A DNA stretch of 64,000 bases from NCBI GenBank assembly GCA_041648175.1, contig JBAZPO010000006.1, positions 62,001 to 126,000 on the forward strand, given 5' to 3'. This DNA comes from Desulfobaccales bacterium. GTDB taxonomy: Bacteria > Desulfobacterota > Desulfobaccia > Desulfobaccales > 0-14-0-80-60-11. Within the stretch, counting starts at the first letter, position 1; each line of letters starts with the position of its first letter. This document shows, one piece after another, positions 8,932 through 15,504 of the stretch. The notes under the pieces are model-generated. The model saw only the letters and a program-made list of their open reading frames with translations, did not search any database and was not told the origin of the DNA. The position numbers and the translations under genes are program-made.

Positions 8932-9003
8932 TATAGCGCTTGCCAAAAGTTCTTTCCCCTTACCCCCTCTCCCCTTGTGGGAGAGGGCTAGGCAACGAGT
9001 ATA
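8932..9003. mobile_element. Degenerate small inverted-repeat element
   Basis: Left end TATAGCGCTTGCCAAAAG and right end GGCAACGAGTATA are imperfect inverted copies of the 8408/8591 ends. They flank a core with CCCCTCTCCCC and GTGGGAGAGG arms. This appears to be an older or shorter copy of the element at 9326-9425. Confidence 0.4.
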
Positions 9004-9013
9004 ACTGAACTGC

Positions 9014-9044
9014 GTCGGTCCTCCCCGGCTGCTGGGAGGCCGAC
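9014..9044 (-). terminator. Hairpin downstream of the glycine-zipper lipoprotein gene
   Basis: GTCGGTCCTCCC and GGGAGGCCGAC form a strong stem with one bulge, 15 bases past the stop of the gene at 9059-9292. There is no T-run, so factor-independent termination is uncertain. Confidence 0.4.
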
Positions 9045-9058
9045 ACGCTCAACCCGGA

Positions 9059-9292
9059 CTACTTGCCCCGAGATTTCTGATATTGGTCATAGAGATACCC
9101 ACCCAGAAGGCCGGCGCCGCCGCCAATCGCCGCACCCGCGGCAGGGGAGCCCGCGGCCCAGCCGACGAGGGCGCCGCCACTGGCGCCAATAGCGCCACCG
9201 GCCAAGGTCCGCTGCGCAGTAGTGGCATTCATACTGGTGCACCCCCCAAAAATCAGGGTTGCTACCACCAACAGGATGACCGCTTTCTTCAT
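9059..9292 (-). CDS. Glycine-zipper lipoprotein, paralog A
   Basis: 77 residues from the ATG at 9292 (ribosome site AGGAGAGG). The signal peptide has a lipobox (LIFGGC, Cys at about residue 18). It is followed by a glycine-zipper segment (LAGGAIGASGGALVGWAAG, then AAIGGGAGLLGGYLYD), a pattern that inserts in or stacks on membranes, as in small outer-membrane lipoproteins such as OsmB/SlyB-like proteins. A short basic tail (YQKSRGK) closes it. It is a clear paralog of the protein at 9603-9845, from which it is separated by a small repeat element. Probable envelope structural or stress role. Confidence 0.8.
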   Translation of the reverse strand: MKKAVILLVVATLIFGGCTSMNATTAQRTLAGGAIGASGGALVGWAAGSPAAGAAIGGGAGLLGGYLYDQYQKSRGK

Positions 9293-9325
9293 ATAATCCT
9301 CTCCTGTTATGGTTACTCCTTGCCT

Positions 9326-9425
9326 TATACTCATTGCCAAAAGTTTTTTCTTATTAACCCCTCACCCTACCCTCTCCCACAAGGGGAGAGGAGAATTAGA
9401 GGAAAAAACTTTTGGCAAATGCTAT
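9326..9425. mobile_element. 100-bp element with 17-bp perfect internal inverted repeat
   Basis: TTGCCAAAAGTTTTTTC on the left is exactly repeated in inverted form (GAAAAAACTTTTGGCAA) on the right. The core is CCCTCTCCC / AAGGGGAGAGG, the same core type as at 2141 and 8952. It lies between the two paralogous glycine-zipper genes. The same ends flank a different core at 8408-8591. Confidence 0.6.
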
Positions 9426-9503
9426 GGGTGGTAGGCTCGAGCTCCGAACCCAGGTTACCACCAGATTCCACCAACAGTCAACTGTACTACAGGACGTCCA
9501 GGC

Positions 9504-9531
9504 GCCCGGGATCCCCGCGGGGACCCCGGGC
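9504..9531 (-). terminator. 28-base GC palindrome, possible terminator
   Basis: GCCCGGGATCCCC and GGGGACCCCGGGC pair with a single mismatch around a GC centre. It lies about 70 bases beyond the end of the glycine-zipper gene at 9603-9845. No T-run. It could be a terminator or a protein-binding palindrome. Confidence 0.35.
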
Positions 9532-9602
9532 ACGATATGGAGGGAGAACGAGGACTTGGCCAAAGACCAGTTTACCCCGTTGCTACAGAAGAGTGAAAGA
9601 GG

Positions 9603-9845
9603 CTAATGGCCTTTAGATTTTTGATACTGGTCGTAGATATAACCCCCCGCAAGGCCAGCCCCGCCGCCGATGGCGGCCCCGCAAGCGGGACATCCTGCGG
9701 CCCAGCCAATGAGGGCGCCGCTACCGGCGCCGATGGCGCCGCCACCCAACGTCCTGTACGCTGTATTGGTATCCGCCGTCCCCCCACATCCCCCTACCAA
9801 GAGCGCCGCAACCATGATCAAGATAGCTGCCTTTTTCGTGAGCAT
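9603..9845 (-). CDS. Glycine-zipper lipoprotein, paralog B
   Basis: 80 residues from the ATG at 9845, which shares one base with the stop of the upstream gene (TAATG), so it is translationally coupled. Lipobox LLVGGC, then a glycine-zipper region (LGGGAIGAGSGALIGWAAG, AAIGGGAGLAGGYIYDQYQ). It differs from paralog A mainly by a CPAC pair in the middle of the zipper. Same probable envelope location. The pair is most simply a local duplication later split by the element at 9326-9425. Confidence 0.8.
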   Translation of the reverse strand: MLTKKAAILIMVAALLVGGCGGTADTNTAYRTLGGGAIGAGSGALIGWAAGCPACGAAIGGGAGLAGGYIYDQYQKSKGH

Positions 9846-10225
9846 TATTTCCCCCTTACAGTGTCCGGCGGACATACCTTGGTACACCGCCGCAAGACCA
9901 CCTCAATCACGGGGGTGTCCAACTTGCCGGGGTTTTGCTGATAGAATTTATCCACTTCTTGAACGATCTGCATCACGGTTCGGGACTTCAAGTCATCCAC
10001 GAAGACTTGGGAAAGACAGGTCGGCGCCCTGCCTTTGGAGGCTGCCACCTCGTAATCGGCCAGGTTGCCCATCCCGAAAATATACCCCGCTTTGCCGTCC
10101 TCGGAAACCTGCTGCCAGTTCATCCCGGTCCACAAAAAGGCATTTCCGGTTCCCGCTGCCGGGGCCGACGCGGCCAGACCGCCGACCATGAGCCCGATCA
10201 CGACCAGAACGAGTGCTGCTCTCAT
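9845..10225 (-). CDS. Small secreted protein, paralog pair member 2
   Basis: 126 residues with a Sec signal peptide (MRAALVLVVIGLMVGGLAASAPAAG). The mature part begins FLWTGMNWQQVSEDGKAGYIFG, has one Cys in the centre (APTCLSQVF) and two near the C-terminus (RRCTKVC), and a helical stretch VMQIVQEVDKFYQQNP. It is clearly paralogous to the next protein upstream. The arrangement resembles Rap1a/Tai-type periplasmic proteins (conserved Cys and a helix before the NP motif), but I cannot confirm this. Starts overlap the upstream stop by four bases (ATGA). Confidence 0.75.
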   Translation of the reverse strand: MRAALVLVVIGLMVGGLAASAPAAGTGNAFLWTGMNWQQVSEDGKAGYIFGMGNLADYEVAASKGRAPTCLSQVFVDDLKSRTVMQIVQEVDKFYQQNPGKLDTPVIEVVLRRCTKVCPPDTVRGK

Positions 10226-10605
10226 TTTTTCTTCTCGGCCGGCGGGGCCGCACAGAGTTTGGTGCAGCGCTCTAAAATCACCCCGATCACCGGCGTTTGC
10301 AGCTTGGTGGGATTGTCTTTATAAAACTTGTCTACTTCGGCTATTACTTGGGCAATCGTCTTGGTCTTAAGTTCGTCGACAAATCCCTTGGAGATGCAGG
10401 GGGCCTGGTTGGGGCCGCTCGCGGCGGTCTCGAAGTCGGCCATATTGCCGATCCCTTTGACATAGGCCACCTTGATCTCGGTGTTCATGTCTTTCCATTG
10501 GGTGCCGTCCCACAGGAACCCCTTATTATCGGCGGCCAGAGCTGCCGTAGCCAGTGCGAAGAGAATCACCAGCACCGCAAAGCACGCTGCACTCCTGATT
10601 TTCAT
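10222..10605 (-). CDS. Small secreted protein, paralog pair member 1
   Basis: 127 residues with a Sec signal peptide cleaved after AATAALA or so. The mature domain begins FLWDGTQWKDMNTEIKVAYVKG and has the same Cys positions as its partner (APCISKGF, ERCTKLC) and the helix TIAQVIAEVDKFYKDNP. The basic tail is KKK. It heads the coupled set 10605 to 9603. The repeated lay-out (exported, about 105 mature residues, three Cys) suggests a periplasmic binding or inhibitor-like role. No family assigned with confidence; Rap1a/Tai-like is a guess. Confidence 0.75.
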   Translation of the reverse strand: MKIRSAACFAVLVILFALATAALAADNKGFLWDGTQWKDMNTEIKVAYVKGIGNMADFETAASGPNQAPCISKGFVDELKTKTIAQVIAEVDKFYKDNPTKLQTPVIGVILERCTKLCAAPPAEKKK

Positions 10606-10644
10606 GGGCTTGCCCTCCTTGACTTAGGAAAGGTGTGACTTTAC

Positions 10645-10989
10645 TCAGCTTACGACAGTACCGTTCCGATGCTTGCCGCCTGTTTCCGGGGGCTTCTTCT
10701 TGGGGGTTTTCTGGCCTTTTTTTGGGGCTTTTTTGGGGGTCGCTTTTGTCGTCGCGGCCTTTTTAGGAGCTTTCTTGCTGGCCTTAGCCTTGTTTTTGCC
10801 CTTGGCTTTGGCCTTCCCCTCTTCGGCCTGCTTGGGGGCGGTTGGCTCCTTGGTCTCAGGCTGGGTCAGGGGCCTGCCGCTCTCCAGCATGGGAGGCACT
10901 GCCGGCGGCTCCACCTGGCGCTGCGCCCTGGCAGGCTGCAGGCTGAGAAAGAAGAGCCCGGCGGCGACCAGGGTGATGTATTTTTTCAT
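10645..10989 (-). CDS. Secreted Lys/Ala/Pro-rich low-complexity protein B
   Basis: 114 residues with signal peptide MKKYITLVAAGLFFLSLQ. The remainder is of low complexity: a proline/glutamate part followed by tandem KKAPKKA-like runs, giving a very basic tail resembling histone H1 tails. Such tails can bind DNA, peptidoglycan or anionic polymers. Paralog of the protein at 11092-11346, with near-identical signal peptides. Function unknown. Confidence 0.65.
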   Translation of the reverse strand: MKKYITLVAAGLFFLSLQPARAQRQVEPPAVPPMLESGRPLTQPETKEPTAPKQAEEGKAKAKGKNKAKASKKAPKKAATTKATPKKAPKKGQKTPKKKPPETGGKHRNGTVVS

Positions 10990-11032
10990 GGTGATTTGAG
11001 CAACCCTCCCCTGCGCAGTAGACTAAAGGCCT

Positions 11033-11071
11033 GGTTCGGGGTTTGATGCCCCGACATGCAAACCCCGAACC
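11033..11071 (-). terminator. Strong 13-bp hairpin downstream of the secreted Lys-rich gene
   Basis: GGTTCGGGGTTTG and CAAACCCCGAACC pair perfectly around a 13-base loop, about 20 bases past the stop of the gene at 11092-11346. It has no long T-run. It separates the two Lys-rich paralogs. Confidence 0.55.
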
Positions 11072-11091
11072 GGTGCGCGCAAATCTGATTT

Positions 11092-11346
11092 TTATTCTAC
11101 GGGTTTGGCTTTCTTGGCTTTCTTGCTCGTCTTGGCCTTTTTGCTTTTGGCCTTTTTGCCCTTCTTGGTGCTTTTCACTTCTTCCTTAGGAGCCGCCGGG
11201 GTCTCCACCGCAGGGGCCATGGGAGCTGTCGCGGCCGGCGGGGCTGCCGGCGGGGCGGGTGCTGGGGCTTTTTCCTGAGCCAGGGTAACCCCCTGGAGGC
11301 TCAACAGAAAGACTCCGACGCTGGCCAACGTAACGAGTTTCTTCAT
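11092..11346 (-). CDS. Secreted Lys/Ala/Pro-rich low-complexity protein A
   Basis: 84 residues from the ATG at 11346 (ribosome site GGAGAGGG). The signal peptide MKKLVTLASVGVFLLSLQG ends near TLA. An Ala/Pro stretch follows, then a basic run of KKGKKAK/KKAKTSKK repeats to the C-terminus. Paralog of the protein at 10645-10989. The in-frame extension to 11370 is less likely. Function unknown; exported polycationic peptide. Confidence 0.65.
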   Translation of the reverse strand: MKKLVTLASVGVFLLSLQGVTLAQEKAPAPAPPAAPPAATAPMAPAVETPAAPKEEVKSTKKGKKAKSKKAKTSKKAKKAKPVE

Positions 11347-11384
11347 CTCCCTCTCCTTAAATGAGGACATAAAATGATAATGGG

Positions 11385-11461
11385 TGGTGGCGGTGCAGGG
11401 ATTTGAACCCCGGACACTGCGGATATGAGCCGCATGCTCTAACCAGCTGAGCTACACCGCC
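11385..11461 (-). tRNA. tRNA-Met (CAT), elongator type
   Basis: 77 bases including an encoded CCA. The acceptor stem GGCGGTG pairs with CACCGCC, the D-arm is AGCTCAGCTGGTTAGAGC, and the anticodon stem TGCGG/CCGCA encloses loop CTCATAT, giving anticodon CAT. The T-arm is CGGGGTTCAAATCCCTG (one G-T pair). The G1-C72 pair rules out initiator tRNA. Ile2 (lysidine-modified CAT) is the main alternative, but the body resembles elongator Met of related bacteria. Confidence 0.95.
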
Positions 11462-11610
11462 GTAACATCTCAAAATATATTCAGACAGGCCGGTTCTGTC
11501 AAACAAAATTGCGGCATTGAACCCACTTGTTCGTCCGATTTTTCCCCGGCAAACACCCTGGCGTCATGGAGCTTAGTTTGAAACTTTTTACGCCTGACGG
11601 TTCCGTGAAA

Positions 11611-12276
11611 TCAGGTGGCCAAAATGTAGGGTAATTGGGAAATCCGCGGCAGGAGAAAATCCGGAGACGCCGCGGTCAAAGCATCCGGCTCCCCATAACC
11701 GTAGGCGACCGCCGCGGTGAAGGCCCCGGCTGCCCGTCCCGCCTGAATGTCCGCAGGTTTATCCCCCACCATGAGGGTGCGGTTCGCTTTTACTCCCATG
11801 TCGGCGATCAGCGCCAGGAGCTGGTCGGGGGCAGGCTTCAAGGGGAGATTGGCGCCGCCCCCCCGGATGGCCACAAAAAATCGTGCTATGCTGATCGCTT
11901 CCAGGGTCTGTTGGGTCAGGCGCCAGAGCTTGTTGGACAGGACTGCCAGTCTTTTCCCGGTCAAGAGCTCCAGAGTTGAAATTACCCCGGGATAGACGCG
12001 GGTCGACTCACCGTTGTGCCGGGTGTAGTAATCCAGGTAGAGGCGCAGGCACTCTTCCACCTTGTCCTGATGGTCCGGTCCCACCAGCCGCTCGATCAGC
12101 CTCCGTTCGCCCCCGCCGATCATGCCCCGAATTGCGGTGGGCAGGTGTAGCGGCAGCCCCAGACGGTGGCAGGCATAGTTGGCCGCGGCGGTCAAATCCA
12201 GCAGGGTATCGGCCAGGGTGCCATCCAGATCAAAAACGATGAGGTCTACGGCGATTTTTTCTCTCATATGGTTCAA
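11611..12276 (-). CDS. HAD-superfamily phosphatase, phosphoglycolate phosphatase-like
   Basis: 221 residues. HAD motif I is DLIVFDLDGTLADT near the N-terminus, motif II is SNK near residue 115, motif III Lys is in PLKPAPDQL, and motif IV is MVGDKPADIQAGRAAG. The helical cap (about 20-95) is the C1 type seen in Gph/PGP. It hydrolyses a phosphate monoester; 2-phosphoglycolate is the usual guess but substrates in this family vary. The start is either TTG at 12276 (AGGA nearby) or ATG at 12267. It is 22 bases downstream of the P1 peptidase gene and likely cotranscribed. Confidence 0.88.
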   Translation of the reverse strand: MNHMREKIAVDLIVFDLDGTLADTLLDLTAAANYACHRLGLPLHLPTAIRGMIGGGERRLIERLVGPDHQDKVEECLRLYLDYYTRHNGESTRVYPGVISTLELLTGKRLAVLSNKLWRLTQQTLEAISIARFFVAIRGGGANLPLKPAPDQLLALIADMGVKANRTLMVGDKPADIQAGRAAGAFTAAVAYGYGEPDALTAASPDFLLPRISQLPYILAT

Positions 12277-12298
12277 GAGGTGATTCCTCTATTGAGGA

Positions 12299-13264
12299 CT
12301 ATTTTGCGTCATCATGCAAGTCCTGATAGCTGGGCAGCCCCGCCAGACCCTGGGCGCTCTTGACGGCGTTGACAATGGCACCTGCCAGAGCGGCTTCCGC
12401 CAGCACCCCCACGGTATGCACGTCGGCCGCAACCTCAGGGTGCGCCAGGGCGAAAACCAGGTCGCCGTCAAACAAAGTATGCACCGGGCGGATACCGCGG
12501 GCCAGGGCATTGTGCCCCATCTGGGCGATCTTCTGGGTCTGCTCCCGGCTGAGTCTGGCGTTGGTAGCCACCACGCCGATGGTGGTGTTGAGTTCGCCAA
12601 ATTGGCGCCGCACCGAACCCTGGCGGATCATCATGACGGCGTCGGCGAACTCCCGGCTATCCGGATTCTTTCGGGCGCCGGCCAGAATGGCGCCGGTCAG
12701 CGGGTCCACCACGTCGCCAAAGGCGTTGACCACGACCAGTGCCCCCACCACCAGGCCCTGAGGGCCTTCCAGGAAACTCGTCCCCAGGCCGCCCTTGGAG
12801 GCCTGTTGCACCCCGAATAATTTACCCACGGACGCGCCCAGGCCGGCTCCGACGTTGCCATCGCCCTGGGGCCGGGCTAAAGCCGCCTGGCAGGCAGCAT
12901 AGCCCATCGGCTTATCGGGCCGCGCCCGGCAGTCGCCCACGGCCAGGTCGTAAATCACCGCGGTGGGCACGATGGGGACATGGGTGAGGCCCACATCGAA
13001 ACCACGGCCCCGCTCTTCCAGGTAGGCCATGACGCCGCCTGCGGCATCCAGGCCAAAGGCGCTGCCCCCGGCGATACAAACCCCCTGGACTTCCTCGACG
13101 ATATGCAGGCCCGCGAGGGCATCCATCTGGCGGGTGCCCGCGGCGGAACCCCGCACATCGGCGGCGCCCACCGTCCCCGGGGGGCACAGAATGACGGTGC
13201 AGCCGGTGACCCCCTGAAAATCATGAGCATGGCCTACTTCGAACCCCTGGACCCGGGTAATCAT
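12299..13264 (-). CDS. P1 (S58/DmpA-like) family peptidase
   Basis: 321 residues, close to the usual length. Family stretches include GSAAGTRQ, IAGGSAFGLDAAGGVMAYLE and GALVVVNAFGDVVDP; the last region contains the autocleavage neighbourhood of DmpA-type Ntn-hydrolases that makes alpha and beta chains. DmpA releases N-terminal L- and D-residues from short peptides; substrates of the short bacterial members are mostly unknown. No signal peptide, so cytoplasmic. The start overlaps the LppC-like gene stop by four bases (ATGA), so the two are translationally coupled. Confidence 0.9.
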   Translation of the reverse strand: MITRVQGFEVGHAHDFQGVTGCTVILCPPGTVGAADVRGSAAGTRQMDALAGLHIVEEVQGVCIAGGSAFGLDAAGGVMAYLEERGRGFDVGLTHVPIVPTAVIYDLAVGDCRARPDKPMGYAACQAALARPQGDGNVGAGLGASVGKLFGVQQASKGGLGTSFLEGPQGLVVGALVVVNAFGDVVDPLTGAILAGARKNPDSREFADAVMMIRQGSVRRQFGELNTTIGVVATNARLSREQTQKIAQMGHNALARGIRPVHTLFDGDLVFALAHPEVAADVHTVGVLAEAALAGAIVNAVKSAQGLAGLPSYQDLHDDAK

Positions 13265-15108
13265 TGGGCCGGCTCGGCTCCGGAGACCGGCGGGACCATT
13301 TGGATGCCGCCCTCCGTGAAGGTGAGAAGATAGAGCGCCGCTTCTTCCTCCCGCTGGTCATTGAACCCCCTGAACCAGGGCAGACTGGGGACGGCCTTGA
13401 GGGCCAACAACTGCTGAGGCAAGGAGGTCCGGCTGAGGGCCTGGTGGCTCTCGGCCACCCGGGCCAGGAGGCGGATCACCACATAGCCCTGGGTTGCCAG
13501 GTAATCCGGTTCCGTGCCGTACTGCTGCCGGTAGGCGGCGATGAATTTCTTGACCTCCGGGTTGGGGTCGCCGGCAAAAAAGGCCTCGGGGAAGATGATC
13601 CCTTGCAAGGCCGTCAACTGGGGTGCGGCGATTTGAGGATTATGCAGCAGATTGGTGCCCAGTATCAGGGAGCCCTTCAGTGGGGTGGCGTTCAAACCCG
13701 CGACGATGGCGGCCACAGTGGCGGCGTCATCCGGCAGGAATAGGGCGGTGGCCTGCGGCGTGCCGCCTCCTTGGAGCTTGAGGCTCTCCGCCATGGCGGT
13801 CAGGGTGGGTGCGAACTCCTGGGAGCCGGGGCTATAGAAAGCTTGGCTGGCCACCTCACCCCCCTGCGCAGTCACCTCTTCCTGGAAATTCTGGAGAAAG
13901 GTGCGGCCATAGGAGGAATCAGGGTAGAGGATGGCAAAGCGCTTGATGCCCTTACCCGCAGCGTAGCCCACCAGGGCCCGCACCTGCTGCCGGGGCGTCA
14001 AGAAGGCCTGAAAAATCCAGGCTCCCGTCCGGGTAAGGCCATCTTTCTGCGATAAGGCGATGAGAGGCAGCGACGACGCCTGGGCCGCTTCGGCCGCACT
14101 CTGGGCCACCGCCGATGACAGGGGGCCCACCACCGCCAGGACATTGGCATTCTGGGCCAACTCCCGGGTGAGGCTGGCCCCGGTCTCCGGGTTCGAACCA
14201 GTGTCTTTGAACACCAGTTTCACCGGGGCTTTTTTGGCCGCCAGTTCCATGCCCCGCTGGACCCGAAAGCCGATGGAACTCAACTGACCGCTCAAGGGCA
14301 AAAGGCAGCCCAACTCCACTTTATTGCCGGCCAGGAGCCGTTCGGCCGCTGCGGTCTCGGGACTCGTTGGGAAGCGCTCTTTGAGGGTCTCCAGCCATTT
14401 TGCGGCTTCATCCGTTTGGCGCGCCTCCTGGGCCTGTCGCGCCAGGCGCAGGAGCAGGGCCGCGCTCAGGGGATTATCCCGGTACAGGGCCGCCAATTGC
14501 TCAAGTTCCGGGACGGTGGCCTGCTCCAGGAGGCGGGTCTTCAGGTCCTCGAACCACTCCGGGTCTCCGGAACTCAGATCCTGGGCCGCCAAACGGAGTC
14601 GATTGAAGGCTTGGGGCACGTTCCCCTGCTTCAAGGCGATCTCGGCCAGGAGGGCCTGGGTGGAGAACCACAAGGACCGGGGCATATCCGTGCCGGTGAG
14701 GTTGTCCAAAACCTGGGAGGCCTGCTGATTATCGCCCAGTTTGAAATAGGCCCGCCCGATGCCGTACCGCGCCTTCAGGGAAACGTCCGGGTTGGGCTGG
14801 CGGGCCAGAATGCCCTGGTAATGCTTTAAAGACCCCTGCCAGTCACCGAGCAGCCCCAGGATCTCGGCTTCCTTAAGGCGGGCCTCCATGGCCCGGGACC
14901 CCTGGGGATAGAGCTCCAGGTAGTAGGAATATTGCTGATACGCCTGACGGTAGGCCAACTGGTGGTAACTGTTTTCGGCTTTCTGAAAGAGCCCGGTTTC
15001 GGTGGGCTTGACCTCCTTCGGGGCCGGAGCCTGGGAAGGAAACTGCATGCCGGCGCAAGCCGGCAGCAACAGAATGAACAGGAACAGGCACGCAAGTTTT
15101 CGGACCAT
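13261..15108 (-). CDS. LppC/LpoA-like lipoprotein with TPR and periplasmic-binding domain
   Basis: 615 residues. The signal peptide has a lipobox (LLLPACAG, Cys near residue 18). Residues about 40-255 are TPR-like helical repeats. From about 265 a type I periplasmic-binding domain of the Leu/Ile/Val kind starts (LGCLLPLSGQLSSIGFRVQRG, later FAILYPDSSYGRTFLQNF). This combination is that of LpoA/YraM, the outer-membrane activator of class A penicillin-binding proteins. In this phylum such proteins are often annotated penicillin-binding protein activator or ABC substrate-binding protein. Activator versus nutrient sensor cannot be decided here. Confidence 0.85.
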   Translation of the reverse strand: MVRKLACLFLFILLLPACAGMQFPSQAPAPKEVKPTETGLFQKAENSYHQLAYRQAYQQYSYYLELYPQGSRAMEARLKEAEILGLLGDWQGSLKHYQGILARQPNPDVSLKARYGIGRAYFKLGDNQQASQVLDNLTGTDMPRSLWFSTQALLAEIALKQGNVPQAFNRLRLAAQDLSSGDPEWFEDLKTRLLEQATVPELEQLAALYRDNPLSAALLLRLARQAQEARQTDEAAKWLETLKERFPTSPETAAAERLLAGNKVELGCLLPLSGQLSSIGFRVQRGMELAAKKAPVKLVFKDTGSNPETGASLTRELAQNANVLAVVGPLSSAVAQSAAEAAQASSLPLIALSQKDGLTRTGAWIFQAFLTPRQQVRALVGYAAGKGIKRFAILYPDSSYGRTFLQNFQEEVTAQGGEVASQAFYSPGSQEFAPTLTAMAESLKLQGGGTPQATALFLPDDAATVAAIVAGLNATPLKGSLILGTNLLHNPQIAAPQLTALQGIIFPEAFFAGDPNPEVKKFIAAYRQQYGTEPDYLATQGYVVIRLLARVAESHQALSRTSLPQQLLALKAVPSLPWFRGFNDQREEEAALYLLTFTEGGIQMVPPVSGAEPAQ

Positions 15109-15178
15109 AACGGGGCTCTCTCAGGGGTTTAAGGCTTTTCGGTTTTTCGTTAAAAAAACTTGAAATTACCAAAAATTG

Positions 15179-15254
15179 TCATCCTGAGCGTCGCGCCGGC
15201 TCTCAATTGTTCAGCCTGCGAGGCTGCGCGGTGCTCAGAATGACCAGGTACCAC
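15179..15254. repeat. Imperfect inverted repeat of the GTCAT-CTGAGC type
   Basis: GTCATCCTGAGCG on the left and GCTCAGAATGAC on the right enclose a GC-rich centre. It lies in the 396-base gap between the LppC-like gene and dnaK. The rest of the gap (to 15419) holds no gene I can support. Confidence 0.45.
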
Positions 15255-15419
15255 GTGTGGTTATTTAAATAGCGTAGCAGACTTCCGGCGGCCCGCCGTG
15301 CCACCACAGGAGCATTATTTATTTGACGCTCCTTACTCTGCGGATATTAACATTTTTCAACAGCTTTACAGACTCCTTCCCCCGCCTCCGGCAAGCGCTG
15401 GGGAGGAGTAAATAAAAAA

Positions 15420-15476
15420 GGGGGCAGGGGTTCCCACAGGCGCGACGCCTGTGCACTTACGAAAAGCCCCTGGCCC
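15420..15476 (-). terminator. Rho-independent terminator of the hrcA-grpE-dnaK operon
   Basis: On the minus strand a GGGGCCAGGGGCTT arm pairs with AACCCCTGCCCCC and is followed by CTTTTTT. A smaller hairpin (CACAGGC / GCCTGTG) is nested in the loop. Position is about 30 bases after the dnaK stop. Confidence 0.75.
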
Positions 15477-15504
15477 CTCTCCAGTTTTCATACGCGTTTC
15501 GGGC

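Noticed and set aside
43..9425. CRISPR array from the repeated C-rich/G-rich units
   Set aside because: Units are palindromic, unevenly spaced and have no spacer pattern or cas genes.
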